Positions 1 through 7,635 of a DNA stretch of 9,792 nt are shown here, piece after piece. A model generated the notes under the pieces. The model was not told where the DNA came from, ran no database searches, and saw only the letters and a program-made list of their open reading frames with translations. Made by a program: the position numbers and the translations under genes. The stretch lies in assembly GCA_015661045.1 (NCBI GenBank), contig JACVQG010000026.1:1-9792 (forward strand), written 5' to 3'. Position 1 is the stretch's first letter; each line of letters begins with the position of its first letter. Origin of the DNA: Dehalococcoidia bacterium (GTDB taxonomy: Bacteria; Chloroflexota; Dehalococcoidia; JACVQG01).

Positions 1-153
1 CCGAATAGGCAGTGTATTCGCTGCATAGAGTATTTCTTCAGGTACATAGATACAAAAATAACCAGCAACTTTGCCACTGTGTTTGGTTTTCCATTCCTGC
101 GCATATTGATGGCGATTGGCGAAAATGTCCTTGAAATTTTCCATTACTCTCAT
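1..153 (-). CDS. 2-hydroxyacyl-CoA dehydratase / benzoyl-CoA reductase-type subunit, N-terminal 51 codons (cut by window edge)
   Basis: I translated the minus strand by hand from an ATG at 153 to the window edge; the frame stays open. Residues 27-51 read GKVAGYFCIYVPEEILYAAN followed by TLPIR. This matches the N-terminal signature of the HgdB/FldC/HadC/BcrC family (G-K-x-V-G-Y-F-C-x-Y-x-P-E-E-x-x-x-A-A-G-x-x-P-x-R), whose members carry an iron-sulfur cluster and, with an ATP-driven activator, dehydrate 2-hydroxyacyl-CoA or reduce aromatic acyl-CoA. The usual glycine after the two alanines is asparagine here. GAGGGG lies six bases upstream of ATG 153, whereas the in-frame ATG at 144 would be 15 bases away, so 153 is preferred. 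It has its own promoter. Most of the protein, including most cluster ligands, is outside the window, so dehydratase and reductase cannot be separated. The nearby CoA-transferases favour acyl-CoA chemistry. Confidence 0.82.
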   Translation of the reverse strand, partial: MRVMENFKDIFANRHQYAQEWKTKHSGKVAGYFCIYVPEEILYAANTLPIR

Positions 154-208
154 AGAAGTCCCCTCTCAAATTTGTATCGCAGACGATGGAATATTAATGA
201 TGTCAGTG

Positions 209-237
209 ATTTTAACATTAGTCTGTTATATTGTCAA
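209..237 (-). promoter_or_regulatory. Sigma-70-like promoter of the dehydratase-type gene
   Basis: On the minus strand a perfect -35 TTGACA (plus positions 232-237) is followed after exactly 17 bp by TAAAAT (209-214), five of six matches to the -10 consensus. Transcription would start near 202, leaving a leader of about 50 bases before the ATG at 153. An 8-bp palindrome TTGGCCAA (259-266) lies about 20 bp upstream of the -35 and could be part of an operator, but that is weak. The gap between the permease stop (308) and this gene shows no convincing hairpin plus T-run, so some read-through from the permease is possible. Confidence 0.7.
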
Positions 238-307
238 AAATAAATAATTGAATCCTGATTGGCCAAATATAGCTGGGTGGTTACTAACTTAACATAGTTG
301 ACTTTGC

Positions 308-1990
308 TCATGCTGGAATCTCGCGCTTGGCTCCGATAAGGCGAGCCACCAGGGCCAGGGTCATCAGGATGGCAGCCATAATAAGACCAATGACATTGGC
401 ACGCTCGTATTCACCGGCAAACCAATGTTCATACATCATAGTAGAGAGTACTCGAGATTGAGGTGTATACAGAAAGACCACCGTTACGAGGTCTCTCACC
501 GATAGCAGGAAAACAATAATCCATGCAGAAACAAAGGCGGGGCTAAGTAAGGGAGCAATTATTTTGCGAAAAGTTCTGGTCCAAGAAGCCCCCAACATCC
601 GAGATGATTCCTCTAGCTCGTTGCCTAATTGCACCATCGCCCCATTCATAACTCTTACTCCCAACGGTGTACTGCGTATTAAAAAGGCCAGCATCAATAA
701 CCACAGGGTTCCACGAAGAACTGAAAATAAGGGTATTCCTCCTACAAAGGCCCACAACAGACCAAGCGCCAGGACCAAACCTGGCACTCCCCAGGGTAAC
801 CATGAGATAAGGTCTAATGCGTTTCTACCAATAAATTTGGTCTTGGTAATAATATAACTCACTATGGAGTAGAAAATCATGCCTATAGTGGCTGTGCCAA
901 TGCCCAGCAATAAAGTATTACGCAGAGATGGGATAAACCGAGGGTCACTCAAGGTGCGTACCCAGTGATTGGTAGTAAAGGGATCAGGCACAAATATGCC
1001 CCAAAGCTTCATCAGGCTGCCCATTGCAAGCGTGAGCAGAGGCATCACGGTGCCTATAATAAAATAAAGAAGTACTATAGATAGGGTTAAATATTTCCAC
1101 TTACCGAGGTGGATAGGCCGGGTTGCGAAGCCACGGCCGGTTATGGTTACATATTGCCGGCCGCCTAATAGCCTCCATTGCAAAAATATAAGTCCAAAGA
1201 CTATTGCCAGGAAGACAGTAGATAGGGCCATAGCCTGGGGGAAATCTCCCGGAGTTATACCTAATAGCCACCATACACGGGTAGTGTACACATAGATTCC
1301 CTTGCCATAACCTAAAAATAACTCCGGTTCAAAAGACTCCATGAGACCCACGAAGCCCAGCATGGCAGCTCCTAAAATGGCCGGCGCTAAAAGTGGCAAC
1401 GTTATACGAAAAAAGGTCATCTGGTTGCTGGCTCCGGACATCCGGGATGATTCCTCCAACGAAGCATCTACACCCCGGAAAGCGGGAGTAATTAGCATGA
1501 AAAGAATTGTGGACCAAGGGAATATAGATACCCAGATGATTCCCCCATGCGAGTAAATATCAAAAATGGATTTATGCCAGGGTGAGATAGCTATTATTGC
1601 TTTATTTAGAAGTCCATTATCAGGTGCGGCTAAGAGAGCCCAAGCAACTACACGGGGCAGCAGTGGAAGGAAAATCTGTAGCCATATCATTACTTCCAGG
1701 CCCTTACGAAAAGGGGTATCTGTTCGAGCTATGACCCAGGCGAGAAAAAGGGCCAGAATAAGGGAAATGAGCAACCTGACAGAACTTAGCCAAAATGTCG
1801 TCCACAAAGTCACGTAGGTATCTACCGAGGTGTAGGCCCTGACATAGCCCTGAAGACTAAAAGGGCTGGGTGTGCCCGGAGGTCCTCCCTTGAAGCTGCC
1901 GAATGCCAGCATGAACAGTGGGTATATAACAAAAAAGGCAACAGCTAACAGCACAAGCCACATGGCTATAGTAGAGCGATTAGGCTTCAC
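308..1990 (-). CDS. ABC transporter permease, fused double membrane domain (FbpB/COG1178-like), copy 1
   Basis: This 560-residue inner-membrane permease of the ferric/thiamine/organic-solute importer type has two BPD_transp_1 domains in one chain. I see about twelve hydrophobic segments, six per half (first near residues 9-31, last near 533-553). Each half has the cytoplasmic EAA loop that docks the ATPase: EESSRMSGAS at 179-188 with its downstream proline near 199, and EESSRMLGAS at 460-469 with proline near 480. The start is GTG at 1990, with AAAAGG ten bases upstream. Alignment with the paralogue at 2105-3778 begins within a few residues, which supports this start over the internal ATG at codon 10. 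Overall identity to that paralogue is roughly 60-65%, higher in the C-terminal half. It lies 114 bp after that paralogue and has its own promoter. The family is often labelled iron transport, but substrate is undetermined. Confidence 0.9.
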   Translation of the reverse strand: MKPNRSTIAMWLVLLAVAFFVIYPLFMLAFGSFKGGPPGTPSPFSLQGYVRAYTSVDTYVTLWTTFWLSSVRLLISLILALFLAWVIARTDTPFRKGLEVMIWLQIFLPLLPRVVAWALLAAPDNGLLNKAIIAISPWHKSIFDIYSHGGIIWVSIFPWSTILFMLITPAFRGVDASLEESSRMSGASNQMTFFRITLPLLAPAILGAAMLGFVGLMESFEPELFLGYGKGIYVYTTRVWWLLGITPGDFPQAMALSTVFLAIVFGLIFLQWRLLGGRQYVTITGRGFATRPIHLGKWKYLTLSIVLLYFIIGTVMPLLTLAMGSLMKLWGIFVPDPFTTNHWVRTLSDPRFIPSLRNTLLLGIGTATIGMIFYSIVSYIITKTKFIGRNALDLISWLPWGVPGLVLALGLLWAFVGGIPLFSVLRGTLWLLMLAFLIRSTPLGVRVMNGAMVQLGNELEESSRMLGASWTRTFRKIIAPLLSPAFVSAWIIVFLLSVRDLVTVVFLYTPQSRVLSTMMYEHWFAGEYERANVIGLIMAAILMTLALVARLIGAKREIPA

Positions 1991-2013
1991 GAAATCCGAA
2001 CCTTTTTATATAT

Positions 2014-2081
2014 TTGACCGATATTAAACCTATTATGCTTGTTTGTCAATAGAAAATATTACGGTCAATAGCGGACGGTCA
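2014..2081. promoter_or_regulatory. Candidate operator: TGACCG half-sites around the permease promoter
   Basis: The heptamer ACGGTCA occurs at 2061-2067 and 2075-2081 on the plus strand, 14 bp apart, immediately upstream of the -35 box. The inverted partner TTGACCG is at 2014-2020, directly against the -10 box and over the predicted start site. With flanking bases, the sites at 2014-2025 and 2055-2068 form an imperfect inverted repeat. This is where a repressor or activator would sit, but no regulator gene is in the window and the half-site cannot be assigned to a known family. Chance similarity is possible, since one half of the motif resembles a -35 box. Confidence 0.4.
2021..2049 (-). promoter_or_regulatory. 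Sigma-70-like promoter of permease copy 1
   Basis: On the minus strand a perfect TTGACA (plus 2044-2049) is followed after exactly 17 bp by TAATAT (2021-2026). The predicted start is near 2014, giving a short leader of about 24 bases with AAAAGG ahead of the GTG at 1990. The promoter lies inside the otherwise co-directional cluster, so permease copy 1 can be expressed apart from the genes upstream. It is flanked by TGACCG half-sites, listed separately. Confidence 0.65.
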
Positions 2082-2104
2082 CTGTGATACTATATTGTTT
2101 TTCG

Positions 2105-3778
2105 TTAAGGTGTCACTTCTTGTTTAGTGCCCAGCCATCGGGCAACAAGCGCTGAAGCCATCAAGATAACGGTCAGGATAAGTCCTACTACGGTAGCCCT
2201 TTCATATTCGCCAGCAAGCCAATGCTCAAAGAGAATAATGCTGAGTAAACGGGATTGGGGACTGTAAAGGAAAACTACTGTCACAAGGTCCCGTGCTGTT
2301 AACATGAATAATATTATCCAGGTAGAAATAGCGGCAGGGGAAATCAAAGGAAGCATAATTTTTCTAAAGGTGTATGTCCATGAAGCTCCCAGTACTCGAG
2401 AGGACTCCTCAAGCTCATTGCCTAATTGATACATAGCTCCATTCATTACCCGTACCCCCAAGGGGAAACCCTTGACGATGAAGATGAGAATGAGCAGCCA
2501 GATTGTGCCGAACAGAAAGCTAAGGAAAGGCAAGCCTCCTTGAAAAGCCCAGAGAAATCCCAGAGCCAACACCAGACTGGGGACTCCCCAGGGGAGCCAC
2601 GTAATAAAATCCAGGGGCTTTCTGACCAGAAATTTTGTCTTAATTATAATATAGCTGATCAGACCGTAGATAATTATACCTATAGTAGCTGCACCTACAC
2701 CGACCAGCATGGTATTACGAAGGGAAAGGGCAAATCGGGGGTCAGAAAAAGTGCGCACCCAGTGCTTTATTGTATAGGGTTCGGCTACGAAAATACCCCA
2801 TACCCTCATAAAACTGCCTAAAGCAAGCACACCTAAAGGAAGCACTACTGCCAGAATAAAATAGAGCAAAACAGAAGCCAGCGTTACATAGCGCCAACGG
2901 CCAAGTCGGGTAGGCCGCGTAGTAAAGCCTCTTCCTGTGACAGTAGTATATTGGCGTTGTCCCAGAAGCCTCCACTGAATGAAAATAATAAAGCCGACAA
3001 GTAACAGAAAAATAGTGGACAATGCCATGGCCTGGGGATGGTCGGCGGGTGTAATGCCCATTAACCACCAGATACGGGTGGTATAAACATATATTCCCTG
3101 TCCATAGCCCAGGAAAAGTTCAGTCTCGAAGGACTCGAGGAGACGAATGAACCCCAGGAGAAAGGCACCCAGTAAAGCAGGTTTGAGGACTGGTATAGTG
3201 ATGCGTCGCAGTGTTGCAAAACTGCTTGCGCCTGACATCCGGGAGGACTCTTCCAAGGCTGCGTCCATACCCCTGAAGGCAGGGGTTATGAGAATAAAAA
3301 GCATAGCAACCCAGGAGATGGTGGAAACCCATATGATGCCCCCATAGGAGAAGATGTTAAATACCGGCTCTTCCAGATGGAATAAACGAGATAGCCCCTC
3401 ATTGATAAAGCCTTTTGGTCCTGCCAGCAGTATCCAGGCTACGGTGAGAGGCAGGCTGGGCAAGAAGAACTTGAGCCAGATGAGGACTTCTAGCCCCTTG
3501 CGCCATGGGGTATCGGTCCGAGTAACCACCCAGGCAAGATAAATAGCCAGTGACATAGCCAACACTGCTCTTACCGCCGAGAGCCAGATGGTGGTCAGCA
3601 GGATACGGTAAGTTTCCGGGGAGAAGTAAGCCTTCTCATAGCCTTTGAGGGAGAAACCTGCTCCTGCTCCGGGAGGTCCACCCATGAAACTTCCGAAGAG
3701 GAGCATGAAGATAGGGTAGATGACCAAAAAGGCCACTACCAAGGTTAACCCCATTACTATCATAGAAGATAACTTCAT
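2105..3778 (-). CDS. ABC transporter permease, fused double membrane domain (FbpB/COG1178-like), copy 2
   Basis: This 557-residue paralogue of the following permease has the same plan: an N-terminal membrane segment at about 5-28, two six-segment halves, and EAA loops EESSRMSGAS at about 175-184 and EESSRVLGAS in the second half. Blocks such as LFLGYG-GIYVYTTR, WWL-GITP, TGRGF-TRP and GVRVMNGAM are shared by the two copies and probably mark substrate- or partner-specific surfaces. The start is ATG at 3778, with GAGGGG six bases upstream. It begins 75 bp after the CoA-transferase at 3854-5065, and I see no clear promoter in that gap, so it is probably cotranscribed with the CoA-transferases. 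Carrying two membrane domains in one chain, it needs only an ATPase dimer and a binding protein to form an importer; no ATPase is encoded here. Substrate is unknown. Confidence 0.9.
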   Translation of the reverse strand: MKLSSMIVMGLTLVVAFLVIYPIFMLLFGSFMGGPPGAGAGFSLKGYEKAYFSPETYRILLTTIWLSAVRAVLAMSLAIYLAWVVTRTDTPWRKGLEVLIWLKFFLPSLPLTVAWILLAGPKGFINEGLSRLFHLEEPVFNIFSYGGIIWVSTISWVAMLFILITPAFRGMDAALEESSRMSGASSFATLRRITIPVLKPALLGAFLLGFIRLLESFETELFLGYGQGIYVYTTRIWWLMGITPADHPQAMALSTIFLLLVGFIIFIQWRLLGQRQYTTVTGRGFTTRPTRLGRWRYVTLASVLLYFILAVVLPLGVLALGSFMRVWGIFVAEPYTIKHWVRTFSDPRFALSLRNTMLVGVGAATIGIIIYGLISYIIIKTKFLVRKPLDFITWLPWGVPSLVLALGFLWAFQGGLPFLSFLFGTIWLLILIFIVKGFPLGVRVMNGAMYQLGNELEESSRVLGASWTYTFRKIMLPLISPAAISTWIILFMLTARDLVTVVFLYSPQSRLLSIILFEHWLAGEYERATVVGLILTVILMASALVARWLGTKQEVTP

Positions 3779-3853
3779 GGTCTACCCCTCTAGCCAAGCT
3801 GTTACCAGACAAAATCAGGAATTCTCTATTGCATAACGAGGAACATTGTTAGG

Positions 3854-5065
3854 CTATTTATCTGTATCAGGGAAACCAATAACACCCTCTTCATGAAGAA
3901 TAGCTATTTCCTCAGGGTCGTGTCCCATCTCCAAAAGGATCTGCCGTGTATGTTCCCCTAAGAGGGGTGGAGGGCGGTTCGGCTTTATAGGACCAATTCC
4001 CATGAAGTTTATGGGCATTCCCAACATTTTCAGACGTCCCTCGTTGGGATGGTCTAGCTCTACGACCAAATCATTCTCTTTGAACTGAGGGTGCTGTACG
4101 AGCTCTGCGTAATCCAGGCAGGGGTCGCAGCGCAATTTATGTTCACTGAAGAGTTTTGCCCATTCCGCTCTTGTCTTCTTCCGAAAAGCCTCATCAAGGA
4201 TAGGGTATATCTCGAATTTACGTTCTACCCTCTTCTGAGCTGTATCATATCTGGAATCGGCTAAAAGGTACTCAATCCCCAAGATTTGGCAGAAGGTGAC
4301 CCATTCATCATCATCCTGGCCAAAAATAGTGACCACATCGCCATCTTTGGCAGGATATGTTCCGTAGGGAAACATACCCTGGGCATTACCACGGCCGCCC
4401 TTCTTTAATAAGACACCATCATTCAAGTAAGTGCAGATGGCAGTATCTTGGATATAGACTCCGCTATTTGTCAGGTTGTTGGTTATCTCCTGTCCTAACC
4501 CTGTCCGCTCCCGCATGAGCAAAGCAGTAACAATGCCAAAAGCATTCAAGGCAGCGCCAGTATAATCCACCACCAGGTGCCCTGCCAGATAAGGTGGACC
4601 CTCAGGGCTACCCTGTGAGGCTACCATACCTGTGAACCCTTGTGCCCAGGGGTCGCCTCCACGGCGGTGGGCGAGAGGGCCGGTTTCCCCATACATTGAG
4701 AAGGATGCATAGATAACCCTAGGATTTATTTTTCGTACAGCAACATAGTCCAGACCCAGGCGCGCCATAACGCCCGGACGGAAATTCTGTACTATCACAT
4801 CCACCTTGCCGGCTATCTCGAGTGCGATATCTTTGCCCCTGGGGTCGTTCAGATTTAAGCATATGTCCCTTTTGCTCCGGTTGGAAGTCAAGAAAGACAT
4901 GCTTTCGCCCTTCCGTTTGGAGGTTAGCCTGCTGAATTCACCTTCCAAAGGCTCGACTTTAATAACATCGGCCCCCAGGTCTCCCAAAAGACGTGTACAT
5001 ACCGGTCCAAAAGCTACCTGGCTGAAGTCCAGGATTTTAAATCCTTCCAGTGGTAAGTTAGCCAT
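3854..5065 (-). CDS. CaiB/BaiF family (family III) CoA-transferase, copy B
   Basis: This 403-residue cytoplasmic enzyme should move CoA between two carboxylic acids through an aspartyl-CoA anhydride. Seen in the sequence: the N-terminal nucleotide-fold motif G-F-K-I-L-D-F-S with GPVCTRLLGDLGADVIKVEP (residues 20-39), the conserved NFRPG at 94-98, YGETGP at 125-130, and VVDYTG at 165-170 followed by a helix ending in R-x-x-T-G-x-G-Q (186-192). Asp167 aligns with the catalytic Asp169 of formyl-CoA transferase. The C-terminal PPLLGEHT motif is typical. Length fits the family (about 390-430). The start is ATG at 5065, with GGAGG four bases upstream. It follows the other CoA-transferase after 50 bp and is distinctly different from it, so this is a pair rather than a recent duplication. 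Substrate pair unknown; a heteromeric enzyme like BbsEF is possible. Confidence 0.9.
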   Translation of the reverse strand: MANLPLEGFKILDFSQVAFGPVCTRLLGDLGADVIKVEPLEGEFSRLTSKRKGESMSFLTSNRSKRDICLNLNDPRGKDIALEIAGKVDVIVQNFRPGVMARLGLDYVAVRKINPRVIYASFSMYGETGPLAHRRGGDPWAQGFTGMVASQGSPEGPPYLAGHLVVDYTGAALNAFGIVTALLMRERTGLGQEITNNLTNSGVYIQDTAICTYLNDGVLLKKGGRGNAQGMFPYGTYPAKDGDVVTIFGQDDDEWVTFCQILGIEYLLADSRYDTAQKRVERKFEIYPILDEAFRKKTRAEWAKLFSEHKLRCDPCLDYAELVQHPQFKENDLVVELDHPNEGRLKMLGMPINFMGIGPIKPNRPPPLLGEHTRQILLEMGHDPEEIAILHEEGVIGFPDTDK

Positions 5066-5115
5066 CTGACCTCCATCTTATTGTTGTAATCTCTCTTATA
5101 ACCCCGATAGGCCGT

Positions 5116-6315
5116 CTATAGCAATGGTTTCCCATCACCTGTTTGTTTTTCACCCTGTCGAATAATCGTCTGCGTTAGCTCCTCGTCATATCCCAGAATG
5201 TCTTGCAATACGTTTGCGGTATATTGTCCGAGGGTGGATGGTGAATTATAGTTTAGCGTGCTGGCAGAGAAATTTAGAGGGTTACGGACTGTTTGAAATT
5301 CTCCACCTAAAGCATGTGCAATTGTTATGATCATTTTATTATGATTTACTTGCGGATCAGCTACTACTTTATCAATCGTATTTATAGGCGCAGCGGTGAT
5401 ATCCTCGACGTCAAACAGCGCCAGCCAGTCTTCGGTGTTCTCTTTCTTTAGCAGGCTGTTCAAAATCTCATCCAGTTCTTCCCGATGCTCCACCCGGCCT
5501 TCCCTAGTGGAAAACCTGCTATCATCCATGAGCCAGTCGGCTCCCAGCACATGGGCAATGCGGGGCCAGCAGCTTCCTAATACTATGTATCCGTCTTTGG
5601 TGTGAAAGCATCCCATGGGCGCAATATTAACGTGCCTTGACCCTAAATTCTGAAGCACTCCACCACCCATCAAGTAATACTGGATAGCCAGGGAAGCCAG
5701 GCTAACAGCGCTATCCAACAGGGATAATTCAAGTTTTTGCCCCTGGTTGGTTTCCTTTCGCTTGAATAGTGCCGCTAGAATGGCGATAGTGGCATATAAA
5801 CCGGTAGCGGAATCAATCAGAGCAGGTTGCGCTTTGGGTGGCATCCGGCCTGGCTCGGCCATAAGGCTCATGAGACCCGTCATGGCTGAGATATTAGCGT
5901 CTATGCCTTTTTTCTGGGAATAGGGACCGGAAGGACCATATCCAGTCATACTGCAATATATCAGGGCTGGATTTAGCTTTGCCAGCGCTTCGTAACCCAC
6001 GGATAACCTTTCCAAAACACCCGCTCTAAAATTAGCGATAAAAACATCCGAAACCTTTACAAGGTCGTAAATAACCTTTTTCCCTTCGGCAGTAGTGAGG
6101 TTCAGAACGACGGATTTCTTATTACGGTTGAGAGTCAGGTATTCAAAGCTCTCGCCACGGTAGCGGGGACCATAAGCCTGTCTGAGTATTGTTCCCCCGG
6201 GCGGTTCAATTTGAATAACCTCTGCTCCCAGGTCGCCTAAGATCATCGTAGCTGTAGGCCCAGCTACGCCCCTTGTCAGATCAATAACACGAACACCATC
6301 GAGTAAATTGCTCAT
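5116..6315 (-). CDS. CaiB/BaiF family (family III) CoA-transferase, copy A
   Basis: This 399-residue family III CoA-transferase begins with GVRVIDLTRGVAGPTATMIL at 7-26, then GDLGAEVIQIEPPGG (27-41), NRNKKSVVLNL (63-73), NFRAGVLERL (95-104) and TGYGPSGPY (124-132). LIDSATG at 166-172 holds Asp168, the expected nucleophile, followed by the helix ILAALFKR and the GQ-x-x-x-x-SLLD segment. The C-terminal STLGQYT matches the family's L-G-x-H/Y-T motif. All these core elements are intact, so an active enzyme is expected. The start is ATG at 6315, with GGAAAGG five bases upstream. It lies 82 bp behind the last binding-protein gene and 50 bp ahead of the second CoA-transferase. In FldA and HadA systems such enzymes activate 2-hydroxy acids for HgdB-type dehydratases, which fits the gene at the left edge; this is inference. 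Confidence 0.9.
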   Translation of the reverse strand: MSNLLDGVRVIDLTRGVAGPTATMILGDLGAEVIQIEPPGGTILRQAYGPRYRGESFEYLTLNRNKKSVVLNLTTAEGKKVIYDLVKVSDVFIANFRAGVLERLSVGYEALAKLNPALIYCSMTGYGPSGPYSQKKGIDANISAMTGLMSLMAEPGRMPPKAQPALIDSATGLYATIAILAALFKRKETNQGQKLELSLLDSAVSLASLAIQYYLMGGGVLQNLGSRHVNIAPMGCFHTKDGYIVLGSCWPRIAHVLGADWLMDDSRFSTREGRVEHREELDEILNSLLKKENTEDWLALFDVEDITAAPINTIDKVVADPQVNHNKMIITIAHALGGEFQTVRNPLNFSASTLNYNSPSTLGQYTANVLQDILGYDEELTQTIIRQGEKQTGDGKPLL

Positions 6316-6397
6316 TACAACCTTTCCTTATGACATTATTAGATAGTAACAGTTTAAAGATAGGGCGCTCTCACAGGGTTAATCAAATACAAAATAG

Positions 6398-7561
6398 TTA
6401 TTTCCCCGCTTCTCCCTTCCAGAGCTTGGTTAGATAGCCGGCATTATAGAGTGTGTTACTCTCATCCAGGTCCTTAAGGTCCAGATTTATGGCCGTGCTT
6501 GGGTCTACACGAGCCGCATTGGGCAGAAAATCAGGCACATCACTCCGGTATGTTATCTGGGATGCTGACTGTGCAAACACTTTCATGCCTTCAGCCGATA
6601 GAAACCAGTTAAGGAAAAGCCTGGCCGCATTGGGGTGTGGAGCGTTAGATAACATAGCCAAAGCTACTGCAGGGTTACTGCCCCAACCTTCCTTTAGGCT
6701 AATGGCTCGTATAGGGGCGCCCTCAGCAAGCAACGAGGCGCTGCCAGCGGTACTTACAGAAATGTTAATTGGCCCTTCGCCTCTTACCAGTACCAGCGCC
6801 TGGTCTCTAGCGCTTCCAGGGACAAATTTGCTGATCTGTCCGCCAAGCTGGCGAAAATAATCCTCGTTAAGCCTTTTGGATTTTCTGACCAGGCCGTAAT
6901 AAATATAGGTAGTGCCGACATATACACCGGGATCACCCACCATAACCTTTCCTTTCCAACGGGGTTGTAGCAGGTCGAGCCATGACTGTGGCTCTTCGCC
7001 AGGCTTAACCATAGTAGTGTTTATGTACGGAGTGCTTACGGTGGGAGAATAGTTCAAGGTGTAGCCTTCCGGATCCATGTCAAGGGGATGGGTGTACCAG
7101 CCTGCTTTATCCCGGAGGGCAGGCAAGTCCTTGATGCTCAGCGAGAGTTTATCATCTTTTAGGGACAATATTCTAGCCGGGGACATATCTGCAACATCGG
7201 TCGTGAATTGCTTGGCGCGATATTCGGACCTTATCCTTTCCAGCATAACGGGGGAAGTGCCGGCGACAATTTCTGCCTTTACCCCATATTTGTCCCGGAA
7301 TGCCCTGGACACAGCTAATCCCACATCCCCAGCAAAGGAAAAGGAATAGATAAGCACCTGCCCTTCTCTTTTGGCTTCTTGAATCACCTTGGCCCAAGCC
7401 TCATCATCGGGAGCGGTTTGTGGTGCAACCACCACCCCTCTAGTCGAGGTTAATGAAGTAGTGGGCTTGTAGGATTCTGTGGCGGATGGGGTTGGCGCTG
7501 ATGCACAAGAAGGTATGAAAACAACAAGCGCCAGCAGTACCAAAGTCCACAATTTAAACAT
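6398..7561 (-). CDS. ABC transporter solute-binding lipoprotein (AfuA/FbpA, COG1840-like), copy 1
   Basis: This 387-residue binding protein has a lipoprotein signal (hydrophobic stretch 5-16; Cys19 in I-P-S-C, where proline is unusual at -2) and a Ser/Thr/Pro-rich tether to about residue 50. The type-1 binding fold then shows EAKREGQVLIYS (62-73), GTSPVMLERIRSEYRA (101-116), SWLDLLQPRWKGK (193-205) with GDPGVYVGTT (209-218), and HPNAARLFLNWFLSAEG (309-325). These are hallmark blocks of the ferric/putrescine/phosphonate-type family. Its start is ATG at 7561, with GGAGG seven bases upstream. Its signal peptide and upstream leader are very close to those of copy 2, while the mature domain is only about 55% identical by eye, which suggests a different ligand or a recombined leader. 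It precedes the CoA-transferases by 82 bp. A tyrosine pair occurs at 221-222, but iron binding cannot be concluded from it. Confidence 0.9.
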   Translation of the reverse strand: MFKLWTLVLLALVVFIPSCASAPTPSATESYKPTTSLTSTRGVVVAPQTAPDDEAWAKVIQEAKREGQVLIYSFSFAGDVGLAVSRAFRDKYGVKAEIVAGTSPVMLERIRSEYRAKQFTTDVADMSPARILSLKDDKLSLSIKDLPALRDKAGWYTHPLDMDPEGYTLNYSPTVSTPYINTTMVKPGEEPQSWLDLLQPRWKGKVMVGDPGVYVGTTYIYYGLVRKSKRLNEDYFRQLGGQISKFVPGSARDQALVLVRGEGPINISVSTAGSASLLAEGAPIRAISLKEGWGSNPAVALAMLSNAPHPNAARLFLNWFLSAEGMKVFAQSASQITYRSDVPDFLPNAARVDPSTAINLDLKDLDESNTLYNAGYLTKLWKGEAGK

Positions 7562-7595
7562 TGTGACACCTCCAAAGCGCAGTTAGATAGACAAT

Positions 7596-7622
7596 GTTAT
7601 AGAGTATGATTTTCATTGATAA
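7596..7622 (-). promoter_or_regulatory. Tentative promoter of binding-protein copy 1
   Basis: On the minus strand TTATCA (plus 7617-7622) and TATAAC (7596-7601) are 15 bp apart, and both hexamers are kept in the duplicate gap. The spacing is shorter than ideal and the -35 match is 4 of 6, so this is a candidate only. Confidence 0.3.
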
Positions 7623-7635
7623 GTCTTTTATATTC

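Noticed and set aside
268..310. Intrinsic terminator after permease copy 1
   Set aside because: Only a 4-bp GTTA/TAAC pairing is available after the stop and no T-run follows it directly.
2426..2821. Plus-strand open frame of 131 codons, rich in Gln, Glu and Ser
   Set aside because: It is antisense to the membrane segments of permease copy 2, which yields such polar reverse translations. No ribosome site was recognised.
6453..6860. Plus-strand open frame of 135 codons
   Set aside because: It is fully antisense to the well-supported binding-protein copy 1, and its composition is that of a reverse-strand shadow.
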